A DNA stretch of 32,529 bases from Comamonadaceae bacterium (GTDB taxonomy: Bacteria > Pseudomonadota > Gammaproteobacteria > Burkholderiales > Burkholderiaceae_C): positions 1-32,529 of the forward strand of contig VIKI01000050.1 of NCBI GenBank assembly GCA_008080595.1, given 5' to 3'. Below the pieces are notes generated by a model. That model ran no database searches. It was given only the letters and a program-made list of their open reading frames with translations, and was not told the DNA's origin. Within the stretch, counting starts at the first letter, position 1. The number at the start of each line of letters is the position of its first letter. The position numbers and the translations under genes are program-made. Below, in pieces: positions 15,763-24,392 of the stretch.

Positions 15763-16747
15763 ATGCGGATGTTGACAGCGCTTGTGATCGGCAGCTTGTT
15801 AGGCGCACAGGCTATGGCTGCCGCACCGACGGGTGATGCCATCGACCGCGCTGCAGTGACTGTTCGTGCGCCTGAGCGCTCGGTACTTGTCTGACGATGG
15901 TGGGCGCAGCTGGTCGCAAGCGGGCACGCCGACCAGTGTCACGCTGACAACGGTGCGCTTCGCGGACGCTGTGCACGGTTGGGCCGTTGGTCATGGTGGG
16001 GTGGTGCTGGCAAGCGTTGATGGCGGCAAGACTTGGAACCGCCGCCTGGACGGTAGACAGGTTGCGCAGCTCGTGCTGGACAGCGCACAGGCCGCAGGTG
16101 ATGCCAAAGCCATTCAGGATGCGCAGCGGCTGCTGGCCGACGGCCCCGACAAACCGCTGTTGGACTTGCTGGTCATCGACGCACAACACCTATTGGCCGT
16201 GGGCGCTTATGGCATTGCGCTGGGCAGCGTTGACGGCGGGAAAACCTGGTCATCCTGGATGGCGCGATTGCCCAATCCAAAAGGGCTGCACATCTACACC
16301 GCCCGGATGCGTGGCCAGACCCTGCTGCTGGCCGGTGAGCAAGGCCTGGTGATGCAGTCGCACGATGGTGGCCAGAGCTTCTATCGTGTCGACACCCCCT
16401 ACAAAGGCAGCTTCTTCACTGCCGAACTGCCAGGCGACCAAGCGATTCTGCTGGCAGGCTTGCGCGGCACAGTGTTGCGCTCGGTCGACGCGGGTGCGAG
16501 TTGGACGACTCTGTCCAGCCCCATGCCGGTGTCAATTACGGGGTCTGTCTTGACCCCTGACGGACGAGTGCTGGCCGCCAATCAGGCCGGTTTTGTGATG
16601 GCCCTGCAAGGTGACAGCTTTGTTCCGATGCACGCCGCGCCACTCCCGCCATTAAACGGCTTGCTGGCACCCACCCAAGGGGCAGTGCTGGCCTTGACCA
16701 TCCAAGGCGCAATGCCGCTGACGACTGAAACTGGATCTGCCAAGTGA
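15763..16747 (+). pseudogene. YCF48-like beta-propeller protein gene, frameshifted near its 5' end
   Basis: ATG 15763 encodes a signal peptide (MLTALVIGSLLGAQAMA) and AAPTGDAIDRAAVTVRAPER, then SVLV and a TGA at 15892. The remaining protein continues in another frame from LSDDGGRSWSQAG (about 15886) to 16747. It contains five Asp-box repeats: SDDGGRSW, SVDGGKTW twice, SHDGGQSF and SVDAGASW. This is the YCF48/photosystem-stability-factor-like propeller usually found beside MMPL transporters in DUF1302/DUF1329 loci. About 20 residues expected between SVL and LSDDGG are missing. The junction bases GTACTTG can be read as the end of either side, consistent with a deletion at a short repeat. Its stop overlaps the GTG start of the transporter gene (GTGA). 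A fresh start inside could make a propeller without export signal. Confidence 0.8.
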
Positions 16748-19158
16748 TTGCCTCTAGCCCTTCCCCTACAGCGACTGGACTGGCGGACTTTGATGTTCGT
16801 TCGGGCTCCATCGTTGAACGTGCGCTGTTCAACCACCGCCTGGTGGTGGTGATGTTGTGCGCTATCGTTACCTTGCTGCTCGGCTGGCAAGCCACACGCC
16901 TGCAACTCACCGCCAGTTTCGAGAAGACAATTCCGGCGCACCACCCCTACATTGCCAACTTCCTGACCTGGCAAAGCCAGCTCACCGGTTTGGGCAATGC
17001 GGTGCGTGTTGCCGTAGAAAACCCCGCAGGCACAATTTACGATGCGAAGTATCTGGAAACGCTGCGTGGTTTGAGCGACGAGGTTTTCTTGCTCCCCGGC
17101 GTGGCGCGTAACCAGATGAAGTCGCTGTGGACCCCCACCACACGCTGGGTCGGTGTCACCGAAGACGGCTTGGAAGGTGGGCCGGTGATTCCTGACGCTT
17201 ATGACGGCAGCCCGGCCAAGCTGCAGCAGCTTGGGGCCAACATTGCGCGCTCAGGAGAAATCGGTCAATTGGTCGCGCTGGATGCCAAGTCCTCGGTGAT
17301 CTTTGTGCCGCTGCTGGCGCGTGACCAGGACGGTCAAGCGCTCGACTATGCGGCCTTGGCAGCCAAGCTGGAGACACTGCGCAGCAAGTACGAAGCGCAA
17401 GGGGTTCGCATCCACATCACGGGCTTCGCCAAAATTGTGGGCGACCTGATTGAGGGTGTGCGTGCCGTGCTGCTGTTCTTTGCGCTGGCCGTCGGCATTG
17501 CCACGGCGATGGTGTTTGGGTTTACCCGTTGTGTGCGTTCGACGCTGCTGGTGGTCGCAGCCTCTTTGGTGGCGGTGGTGTGGCAACTCGGGCTGCTGCC
17601 GCTGCTGGGCTTTGCGCTGGACCCCTATTCGATTCTGGTGCCCTTTCTGGTCTTTGCCATCGGCATGAGCCATGGGGCACAGAAGATGAACGGCATCATG
17701 CAGGATGTGGGCCGTGGCACCCACAAGCTGGTGGCGGCACGTTTTACTTTTCGCCGCTTATTTCTGGCTGGCTTGACGGCGCTGCTGGCTGATGCGGTGG
17801 GCTTTGCGGTGCTGCTGGTGATTGATATTCAGGCCATCCGCGAGCTGGCTATCGCCGCCTCGATTGGTGTCGGTGTGCTGATTTTCACCAATCTGATTTT
17901 GCTGCCCATTTTGCTCAGCTACACCGGCGTGAGCAGCAAGGCCGCAGCCCGCAGTCTGGATGCCGAATCCGTCGATACCAAGCAAGTGTTGTGGCAATGG
18001 CTGGACCGCTTCACGCAGCGCCGCTGGGCCCTGGCCACGGTGTTGGCCAGTGGCGTGTTGGCCGTGGCTGGTATCGCAGTGTCTGAGCATCTGAAGATTG
18101 GTGACCTTGACCCCGGTGCACCAGAATTACGTGCCGACAGTCGCTACAACCGCGATGTGGCTTTCATGAATGCGGGCTACGGAGCCTCCAGCGATGTGCT
18201 CGCCGTCATGGTGAAAACACCCGACGGTCAGTGTTCTCAGTACAACACGCTGAACAAAATCGATGCGCTGGAGTGGCAGTTGCGCCAGATCGAGGGTGTC
18301 GAGAGCACCAACTCGCTGGCGCTGCTGAACCGCCGCGTACTGGCTGGACTGAATGAAGGCAACCCGAAGTGGTATGAATTTTTGCCCAACCAGGACATGC
18401 TCAACACGGTCACTGCCGGGGCACCACGCGGTTTGTACAACGACAGTTGTGGCTTGTTGACCCTGTACGTGTACCTGCGCGATCACAAGGCTGACACGCT
18501 GTCGCGTGTCGTGGCGCACATCGAGGCCTTCGCAGCAGACAACGACACGGCTGATGTGAAGTTCCTGCTGGCTGCTGGCTCGGCGGGTATTGAGGCTGCT
18601 ACCAATATCGTGGTCAAAGATGCCTGGCGCAAGATGCTGTTCATGGTGTACGGGGCCGTGGTGCTGCTGTCATTCTTGACCTTTCGCTCCTGGCGTGCCG
18701 TTCTGGTGGCAGTGTTGCCACTGGTATTGACATCGATCCTGGCCGAGGCACTCATGGTCGCGCTCGGCATGGGGGTGAAGGTCGCCACGCTGCCCGTCAT
18801 TGCGCTCGGGGTGGGGATTGGTGTGGATTACGCGCTCTACATTCTTTCCGTCACACTGGCGCAGATGCGCGACGGCAAAAGTCTCTCGCAGGCTTACTAC
18901 CGCTCGCTGCTGTTCACGGGTCGAGTTGTGATGTTGACCGGTGTGACCCTGGCCATCGGTGTCATCACCTGGACCGGCAGCCCGATCAAATTCCAGGCCG
19001 ACATGGGGCTGCTGCTGGCCTTTATGTTCCTGTGGAACATGCTGGGTGCCATGGTGCTGCTGCCTGCGCTGGCGCACTTTTTGTTGAAGCCGACGGCTGC
19101 CAGTGCACTGCAAGCTGAAGCCTTCCCGGCCCAATCCACTCACGCCGCAAGTGTGTGA
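16744..19158 (+). CDS. MMPL/RND-family membrane transporter
   Basis: This 804-residue protein has two repeated halves. Each half begins with one membrane helix, then a large extracytoplasmic domain, then a bundle of helices (for example AVLLFFALAVGIATAMVFGF and MVYGAVVLLSFLTFRSWRA). This is the RND/MMPL plan with about twelve helices. Conserved segments include FAIGMSHGAQKMNGIMQD, the GDLDPGAPELRADSRYN region and ALGVGIGVDYALYILS in the second bundle. Such proteins are proton-driven carriers of lipids and other hydrophobic molecules. In DUF1302/DUF1329 loci the transporter is thought to work with those periplasmic partners, in uptake or export of the substrate. I start at GTG 16744, which overlaps the previous stop. 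No deletion is visible here, in contrast to the two preceding genes. Confidence 0.85.
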   Translation: MIASSPSPTATGLADFDVRSGSIVERALFNHRLVVVMLCAIVTLLLGWQATRLQLTASFEKTIPAHHPYIANFLTWQSQLTGLGNAVRVAVENPAGTIYDAKYLETLRGLSDEVFLLPGVARNQMKSLWTPTTRWVGVTEDGLEGGPVIPDAYDGSPAKLQQLGANIARSGEIGQLVALDAKSSVIFVPLLARDQDGQALDYAALAAKLETLRSKYEAQGVRIHITGFAKIVGDLIEGVRAVLLFFALAVGIATAMVFGFTRCVRSTLLVVAASLVAVVWQLGLLPLLGFALDPYSILVPFLVFAIGMSHGAQKMNGIMQDVGRGTHKLVAARFTFRRLFLAGLTALLADAVGFAVLLVIDIQAIRELAIAASIGVGVLIFTNLILLPILLSYTGVSSKAAARSLDAESVDTKQVLWQWLDRFTQRRWALATVLASGVLAVAGIAVSEHLKIGDLDPGAPELRADSRYNRDVAFMNAGYGASSDVLAVMVKTPDGQCSQYNTLNKIDALEWQLRQIEGVESTNSLALLNRRVLAGLNEGNPKWYEFLPNQDMLNTVTAGAPRGLYNDSCGLLTLYVYLRDHKADTLSRVVAHIEAFAADNDTADVKFLLAAGSAGIEAATNIVVKDAWRKMLFMVYGAVVLLSFLTFRSWRAVLVAVLPLVLTSILAEALMVALGMGVKVATLPVIALGVGIGVDYALYILSVTLAQMRDGKSLSQAYYRSLLFTGRVVMLTGVTLAIGVITWTGSPIKFQADMGLLLAFMFLWNMLGAMVLLPALAHFLLKPTAASALQAEAFPAQSTHAASV

Positions 19159-19168
19159 GGAGACCCCT

Positions 19169-20197
19169 ATGTACACCCATCTTCTCGTCCCCATAGATGC
19201 CAGTTCGCTGGCCAACCGTCTGGTCGATCAAGCACTTGACTACGCCAAGTGCAGCGGCGCACGGGTCTGTTTCATGCATGCCCAGGCTGACTTTGCCGCC
19301 ACTGGCGAAGGTGCGCTGTTGCACAGTGTGGCCCCGGATGTGTTTTCAAACATTGCCGCAGGAAATGCCTATGCGCTGTTGGCCAAAGCCGAGGCCGCGG
19401 CACGAGCCGCCGGTGTGGTCTGCAACACCTGTTGCGTGGTCAGCGACAGTCCCCACCAAGCCATTCTGATTGCAGCCAAGTCCCATCAATGCGACTTGAT
19501 TTTTATGGCATCTCATGGACGACGCGGCTTGGCCTCTGTCTGGCGCGGCTCCACGACCCAGAAGCTGCTTCAACAGACCACATTGCCGGTGCTGGTGGCC
19601 TCGGTGGAAGCCAATAGCACGCCCACCGACGAGCTGCGTGCGATTGGCATCATCAAAGATGAACATCGTTCATTGGCGGCGGTGGTGAATGGACTGCAGT
19701 CGCTGGTTACCCACGGTGTGGCCTCTGGTCAGACACCCGACTTTGCGCTGCTGCGGGCCATGTTGTTTTACATCCAGGCTTTTCCTGAGCGACAACATCA
19801 TCCCAAGGAAGATGAATTCCTGTTTGCACGCCTGCGCCTGCGCAGCTCGGAATGTGATGCCGTGATGGCTGAGCTGGCGCAGCAGCATCAAGGTGGGGCC
19901 ACGGCCCTGAGCGTGTTATCAAACGCCATCACCGCCTGTGAAAACGGTCAAGACCCCGGTGGAAAAGAGCTGCTGAACCAGGTCAACCAGTTTGCGCAAG
20001 CCCAGTGGCAGCACATGCACCTGGAGGAATCCATTGTTTTGCCCGCCGCCAGTCGTTATCTAAAGCCTGATGACTGGGCACTCATCGCCCAAGCCTTTGC
20101 GGGTAATACCGACCCCCGATTTGCGCAGGAGTCTGAGGACTCTTTTGCCAGCCTGTTTTCTCGTCTCATGAACTTGCAAGCAGGCCTTGCATCTTGA
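19169..20197 (+). CDS. UspA domain fused to a hemerythrin-like (HHE) domain
   Basis: The ATG at 19169 follows a GAGGAGA site 8 bp after the transporter stop. Residues 1 to ~150 are a universal stress protein domain: YTHLLVPIDASSLANRLVD at the start, DLIFMASHGRRGLASVWRGS with the nucleotide-binding glycine loop, and a TTLPVLVAS ending. Residues ~165-320 form a four-helix hemerythrin-like domain with the iron-ligand pattern DEHRSLAAVV, HHPKEDEFLF and QHMHLEESIVLP. HHE domains bind a di-iron site that reacts with O2 or NO. Co-occurrence in one 342-residue chain suggests a cytoplasmic stress or oxygen-responsive protein serving the oxygen-dependent steps encoded downstream; that link is inference. 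Confidence 0.85.
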   Translation: MYTHLLVPIDASSLANRLVDQALDYAKCSGARVCFMHAQADFAATGEGALLHSVAPDVFSNIAAGNAYALLAKAEAAARAAGVVCNTCCVVSDSPHQAILIAAKSHQCDLIFMASHGRRGLASVWRGSTTQKLLQQTTLPVLVASVEANSTPTDELRAIGIIKDEHRSLAAVVNGLQSLVTHGVASGQTPDFALLRAMLFYIQAFPERQHHPKEDEFLFARLRLRSSECDAVMAELAQQHQGGATALSVLSNAITACENGQDPGGKELLNQVNQFAQAQWQHMHLEESIVLPAASRYLKPDDWALIAQAFAGNTDPRFAQESEDSFASLFSRLMNLQAGLAS

Positions 20198-20226
20198 ATC
20201 AACACACTGAAAAGGAAACACCTTCG

Positions 20227-20721
20227 ATGATGAAAAAACTGATGACATTGACAACAATGATCGTTGTGGCCAGTGGGGGTCATGCGCACGCGGGCACTTC
20301 GGCCACCGAGGTGTTCGAGCGCTATGTCACCGCCGCGAACGCCGGTGACATGGCTGCCGTCAAGACCCTGATTTCTCCCGACGTAGAGCGTTCAGATTTT
20401 GTCGGTTGCCGACCCGAGATGGACAACCCCAGCTGTCTCGCTCACTACGTCCAGACCACCATTGTTGACCCGAAAGGGCGGCTCACTGTCCTGCGCCGAA
20501 CGACCGAGGGCGACACCATCACCGCCGTGCTCGAAGTTCGCAGTGAAGCGTCTCGGCGCGTGGGTATCGAGCGCATTGTGGGGCGTGACATCGTGCGCGT
20601 TGAAAACGGGCTGATCAAGTCTTTTCGTTTCGTCCCGGACTTCACTGACGAGGCGACCGCCACCTTCTTCGGATCGCTGGGTATCGGCCCCCGCTCCAGC
20701 CAATTTACAACCCAACCCTGA
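20227..20721 (+). CDS. secreted SnoaL/NTF2-like protein
   Basis: The product is 164 residues, starting at one of two adjacent ATGs (20227/20230) after an AAAAGGAAA site. A signal peptide (KKLMTLTTMIVVASGGHAHA) is followed by an NTF2-like alpha+beta domain. It begins TEVFERYVTAANAGDMAAVKTLISPDVE, the usual helix that opens a SnoaL/ketosteroid-isomerase-like fold, and ends with a beta-rich half (RIVGRDIVRVENGLIKSFRF). Members bind small hydrophobic ligands or catalyse isomerisation. Periplasmic location suggests ligand handling with the transport module rather than cytoplasmic catalysis. It sits 29 bp after the UspA-HHE gene and 6 bp before the hydrolase gene, so it is in the same operon. Confidence 0.7.
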   Translation: MMKKLMTLTTMIVVASGGHAHAGTSATEVFERYVTAANAGDMAAVKTLISPDVERSDFVGCRPEMDNPSCLAHYVQTTIVDPKGRLTVLRRTTEGDTITAVLEVRSEASRRVGIERIVGRDIVRVENGLIKSFRFVPDFTDEATATFFGSLGIGPRSSQFTTQP

Positions 20722-20727
20722 AACCTC

Positions 20728-21894
20728 ATGTTCAAGTACTTCCCTACCAACTACGTCTGGAACCTCTCGGTCAATCTGGCCATCGAAATGGGGGCCCGCA
20801 TCGGCGAGATCGAAGCCATGTGTGCACCGCTGCAAGAAGCCGCCAAACAGCCCGATGCCGCCGGTACCCAAGCCTTTCGCGAAACCTGGGTCAAGATGGC
20901 TGACAAATTGTGTGAACTCGCTGAAGAAGACGAGAGCAAAGGTCGGCTGCTGTCGGCTGGCGAAAAGTACCGCAGGGCATCGTCTTACCTGATCACCGCC
21001 GAGCGGCTTCAAGCGCACAACGCACCGGGCCGTCTGGCGCTCTATCGGCGCGAGCTTGACCTGTTCCTGAAGGGCACTCGGCTGTGTGGTGAGAACCTTG
21101 AGCGCGTCGAAATCCCCTACGAGGGCAAGCACATCAGCGGCCTCTACGTGCGTGCCGGTAACGCCAGCGAACGTTCGCCCTTGCTGGTCATGGTCAATGG
21201 CCTGGATTCGACGAAGGAGATGATGTACCTGGTGGGCAACCAGCAGTGGTTGGCGCAGCGTGGTGTGTCTTCTCTGGCCATCGATCAGCCCGGCACCGGC
21301 GAGGCGCTGCGCTTGCAGGGCATGACGGCGCGGTTTGATACCGAGCACTGGGCCGGCAAGGTGGTGGACTGGCTGGAAACCCGCAGCGACGTGGATCCCA
21401 AACGCATCGGTTGTTATGGTGTTTCACTGGGTGGCTATTACTGCCCCAGAGCGGTGGCCTTTGAGCCGCGCTTTGCCTGCGGAGTCACCTTGGGTGGCAA
21501 TCACGATTGGCGCGATGTGCAGAAGCGCCGCCTCGAAAAAGAAGGCGACTTCCCCGTGCCGCACTACTGGGCGCATGTGTGCTGGGTCTGGGGGGCCAAG
21601 GATGTAGACGAGTTCATGACGCTGGCCGAGAACGTGCACCTGGACGGTGTGGTCGAGAAGATCAAGGTGCCCTTTCTCGTCACACACGGCGAGAAAGACT
21701 CACAGATTCCGCTCAAGTGGGCGCAGCGCACCTATGAGCAATTGGTCAACAGTCCCAAACGCGAGCTCAAAGTTTTTACCGAACGCGAAGGTGGTGTGCA
21801 ACACGCCAGCTTCGACAACTCCATCAACCCGGGCCACTACATCGCGGACTGGGTGGCCGAAGTCTTGGGCGGGCACACCGCCAACTTAACTTAA
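20728..21894 (+). CDS. alpha/beta hydrolase, FrsA / C-C hydrolase-like
   Basis: This 388-residue protein has a ~125-residue helical N-terminal cap, then an alpha/beta hydrolase core. The oxyanion strand is LLVMVNGLDSTKE, the nucleophile elbow is GVSLGGYY (Ser233), the acid is in THGEKDSQIP (Asp324) and the base in GGVQHASFDN (His359). This layout with a large N-terminal cap matches FrsA-like esterases and the 2,6-dihydroxypseudooxynicotine hydrolase group, which cleaves a C-C bond next to a ring ketone. Placed directly before an extradiol-type dioxygenase gene, a C-C hydrolase for a ring-fission product or acyl side chain is plausible, but an esterase is not excluded. No signal peptide is seen, so it is cytoplasmic. 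Confidence 0.75.
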   Translation: MFKYFPTNYVWNLSVNLAIEMGARIGEIEAMCAPLQEAAKQPDAAGTQAFRETWVKMADKLCELAEEDESKGRLLSAGEKYRRASSYLITAERLQAHNAPGRLALYRRELDLFLKGTRLCGENLERVEIPYEGKHISGLYVRAGNASERSPLLVMVNGLDSTKEMMYLVGNQQWLAQRGVSSLAIDQPGTGEALRLQGMTARFDTEHWAGKVVDWLETRSDVDPKRIGCYGVSLGGYYCPRAVAFEPRFACGVTLGGNHDWRDVQKRRLEKEGDFPVPHYWAHVCWVWGAKDVDEFMTLAENVHLDGVVEKIKVPFLVTHGEKDSQIPLKWAQRTYEQLVNSPKRELKVFTEREGGVQHASFDNSINPGHYIADWVAEVLGGHTANLT

Positions 21895-21912
21895 TCACAA
21901 GGAAGGAACCCC

Positions 21913-22866
21913 ATGAACATCATTGGACTGGACGCGCTGGTTTTCGGCGTTGACGATATCGACGGCTGCAGCCAATACCTGGTTGACTACGGGCTCAAGC
22001 CCGTGGATGCAGATGCCGCTGGCGGCCGCTTTGAGGCCCTGGACGGCACAGCCGTGGTGCTGGCTCGCGCCAGCGACCCCACTTTGCCACCTGCATTGAG
22101 CACCGGCTGCATGCTGCGCAAAACCGTCTTCGGCGTGGCCGATGCGGCCACACTGCAGGCCATTGCGGCGGAGTTGGGCAAAGACCGCGAAGTCAAGACA
22201 CTGCCCGATGGCAGTCTGGAGTCGGTGGACGATGCGGGCTTTGTGATTGGCTTTCAGCTCAGTGTGCGCAAGCCCTGCGAGAAGCTGGGTGAGTTCGCTA
22301 ATGCACCGGGCTCGCCGGTGCAGCGCAGCGTGAATCAACTGGGCGTGGATGTGCAGGCTGGCCCGATCCAGGCCCGCACGCTGTCACACCTGGTTTATTT
22401 TGTGCCTGATGTGGCCAAGGCCGAGGCCTTCTACGTCAACCGTCTGGGTTTCCGCTGCACCGACCGCTTTACCGGTGTCGGGCCGTTCCTGCAACCAGCG
22501 GGCACGCTGGATCACCACACCCACTTCCTGATCGGCGCACCCGCCTTCATGCAAGGGGTGGAGCACTTCACTTTCCACTTTGGTGGCCCGACCGAGGTGA
22601 TGCAAAACGGCACGCGGTTTCTGGAAAAAGGTTATCAAGCCTTTTGGGGACCTGGGCGGCATATCTTTGGCTCCAACTGGTTCTGGTACTTCAACAGTCC
22701 CTTTGGTTGCCACCTGGAAATGGATGCCGACATGGACTTGCACGATGCCAACTGGCAAGCCCGCGAGACGCCGTTGGGGGCCGATGCCTCGCAGGCCTTC
22801 CTGTTGCGCCATCGCCAGAAATGGGCTCCCGGGCCAGACACCAAGGAGCAAGGCGATTACGCCTGA
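21913..22866 (+). CDS. two-domain VOC protein, extradiol-dioxygenase type
   Basis: This 317-residue protein has two vicinal-oxygen-chelate halves, the size and layout of BphC-like extradiol ring-cleavage dioxygenases. The second half carries candidate Fe(II) ligands: TLSHLVYFVPD (His159), GVEHFTFHFG (His218) and GCHLEMDADMD (Glu269). DHHTHFLIG and GPGRHIFGSN (His250) match second-sphere histidines of that class. The first half (MNIIGLDALVFGVDDID) has lost obvious ligands, as in BphC. It would cleave a catechol-like ring made by the downstream hydroxylase. A strong AAGGAAGG ribosome-binding site precedes ATG 21913. It lies 18 bp after the hydrolase gene and 6 bp before the Rieske gene. A metal-dependent isomerase or lyase of the VOC fold is the main alternative. 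Confidence 0.75.
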   Translation: MNIIGLDALVFGVDDIDGCSQYLVDYGLKPVDADAAGGRFEALDGTAVVLARASDPTLPPALSTGCMLRKTVFGVADAATLQAIAAELGKDREVKTLPDGSLESVDDAGFVIGFQLSVRKPCEKLGEFANAPGSPVQRSVNQLGVDVQAGPIQARTLSHLVYFVPDVAKAEAFYVNRLGFRCTDRFTGVGPFLQPAGTLDHHTHFLIGAPAFMQGVEHFTFHFGGPTEVMQNGTRFLEKGYQAFWGPGRHIFGSNWFWYFNSPFGCHLEMDADMDLHDANWQARETPLGADASQAFLLRHRQKWAPGPDTKEQGDYA

Positions 22867-22872
22867 GTTGCC

Positions 22873-23241
22873 ATGGCATCACCCGCAGTTTGGCTGTGTC
22901 ATGAAGCAGATGTCGCCGAAGGCCGGACCCTGGGTTTTGACCCGCAGGGACAGGGCACCGACACGCTGTTTCTGGTGCGCCACCAGGGGCGCTTGCATGC
23001 CTGGCGCAACGCCTGCCCGCATGTGGATGGTGCGCCCATGGCTTGGCGGCGGCACGCCTACATGAACGCGGCGGGCACCCACGTGGCCTGCCACGCCCAT
23101 GGTGCCCTGTTTTTGCCAGACACTGGGCAGTGTGTACAAGGGCCTTGTCTGGGAAAGTTTTTGCAGGGCTTGAAGATTGACATCAACCCTGAAGGTCAGG
23201 TTTTCGTGAACACAACACAAGAAAGTGAGACAAACAAATGA
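22873..23241 (+). CDS. small Rieske [2Fe-2S] protein
   Basis: A single Rieske domain of 122 residues with the full cluster-binding signature: NACPH (Cys48, His50) and VACHAHGALF (Cys73, His76). The loop between them is 22 residues. It ends soon after the domain (VFVNTTQ) and has no catalytic mononuclear-iron domain, so it is an electron carrier or regulatory subunit rather than an oxygenase. Its stop overlaps the ATG of the FAD monooxygenase gene (ATGA), implying coupled translation and probably a joint function. It might pass electrons to an oxygenase or reactivate the dioxygenase iron. No ferredoxin reductase gene is present in the window. Confidence 0.85.
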   Translation: MASPAVWLCHEADVAEGRTLGFDPQGQGTDTLFLVRHQGRLHAWRNACPHVDGAPMAWRRHAYMNAAGTHVACHAHGALFLPDTGQCVQGPCLGKFLQGLKIDINPEGQVFVNTTQESETNK

Positions 23242-24368
23242 CAGCAGTGAACAAGGTATTGGTCATCGGTGGTGGTTTCTCAGGCATGGCTGCGGCCATC
23301 CAGATGCGCCGGGGTGGTATTGCGGTGGACCTGGTCGAGATTGACCCGGATTGGTGCCCACTGGGCGCAGGTATCACGATCAATGGGGCCACCTTGCGGG
23401 CCTTGCAAACCCTGGGGGTTTACGACGAATTTGTCGCGCAAGGTTACGTGTCGGATGGGGTTGAGCTCTACACCGCACAGGGTCACAAAATGGCCGAGCT
23501 GCCCACACCCAGGCCGGTGGGCGCTGATGTTTCGGGTGGCGGCGGCATCATGCGCCCCGCTTTGGCGGCCATGCTGGCCCGGGCCACCCGCGCAGCAGGG
23601 GTGGATGTGCGCCTGGGCTGCAGCTTCAGTAGCCTTGAGCAAACCGACACGCAGGTGAACGTGGACTTCACCGATGGCACGCGCGGCAGCTACGACCTGG
23701 TGGTGGGTGCCGATGGCGTGCACTCCAAGTTGCGCGGCTTGTTGTTTCCTGAAGTGAAACCGCTGGAGTACATCGGTCAGGGCGTGTGGCGTGCCGTGAT
23801 GCCGCGCCCCGAGGAAATCGTACGCCCGCGCATGTGGTTTGGCCAGCACATCAAGCTGGGGGTCAACCCGGTGTCAAAGACACACATGTACATGTTCATC
23901 ACTGAAGACCGCCCCACCAAGGAGCACATCGACCCAGCCACCTGGCCGCAGGTGTTCGCCGGGTTGATGCAGCCCTTTACCGACCCGCTGGTGCAGGCCT
24001 TGATTCCGCATGCGCTTACACCCGAGGCGGCCATCGACTACCGCCCGCTGGCCAATCTGCTGGTTCCCGCACCCTGGAACCGGGGCCGCGTGGTGATGAT
24101 TGGCGACACCGTGGCCGCCACCACGCCGCACCTGGCTTCTGGCGCGGGTATCGGCATCGAAAGCGGCATTGTGTTGGGTGAGGAATTGGCGCGTACCGAT
24201 GATTTGCAAACTGCGCTGGACGGCTTTCACGCACGGCGTTGGGAACGCTGCCGTATGGTCATCCAGAACTCCGAGCGGCTGTGCCGCATCGAGATCGAAG
24301 GTGGTGACAAGGAGGAACACGCCCGCATCATGCGCGAGTCCATCATCGCGCTGACGCAACCCATTTGA
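23238..24368 (+). CDS. FAD-dependent aromatic-ring monooxygenase (PHBH-like group A)
   Basis: This 376-residue protein shows the three flavin signatures of group A hydroxylases: GGGFSGMAAAIQMRRGG at the N-terminus for the ADP part, VVGADGVHSKLRG (157-167) for FAD and NAD(P)H, and RVVMIGDTVAATTPHLASGA (from about 284) for the FAD ribityl chain. Such enzymes hydroxylate phenolic or heteroaromatic rings ortho or para to an existing hydroxyl. In this operon it would make the dihydroxylated substrate for the extradiol-type protein. It overlaps the Rieske gene by 4 bp and is 24 bp before the cyclase gene. Length and motifs are complete. The precise substrate cannot be inferred. Confidence 0.85.
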   Translation: MTAVNKVLVIGGGFSGMAAAIQMRRGGIAVDLVEIDPDWCPLGAGITINGATLRALQTLGVYDEFVAQGYVSDGVELYTAQGHKMAELPTPRPVGADVSGGGGIMRPALAAMLARATRAAGVDVRLGCSFSSLEQTDTQVNVDFTDGTRGSYDLVVGADGVHSKLRGLLFPEVKPLEYIGQGVWRAVMPRPEEIVRPRMWFGQHIKLGVNPVSKTHMYMFITEDRPTKEHIDPATWPQVFAGLMQPFTDPLVQALIPHALTPEAAIDYRPLANLLVPAPWNRGRVVMIGDTVAATTPHLASGAGIGIESGIVLGEELARTDDLQTALDGFHARRWERCRMVIQNSERLCRIEIEGGDKEEHARIMRESIIALTQPI

Positions 24369-24392
24369 AGCCGCACCGCAGAAGGTTTAGGC

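Noticed and set aside
20392..21348. 318-codon open frame on the minus strand
   Set aside because: It covers the SnoaL-like and alpha/beta hydrolase genes, which have clear motifs on the plus strand; no family features in the antisense product.
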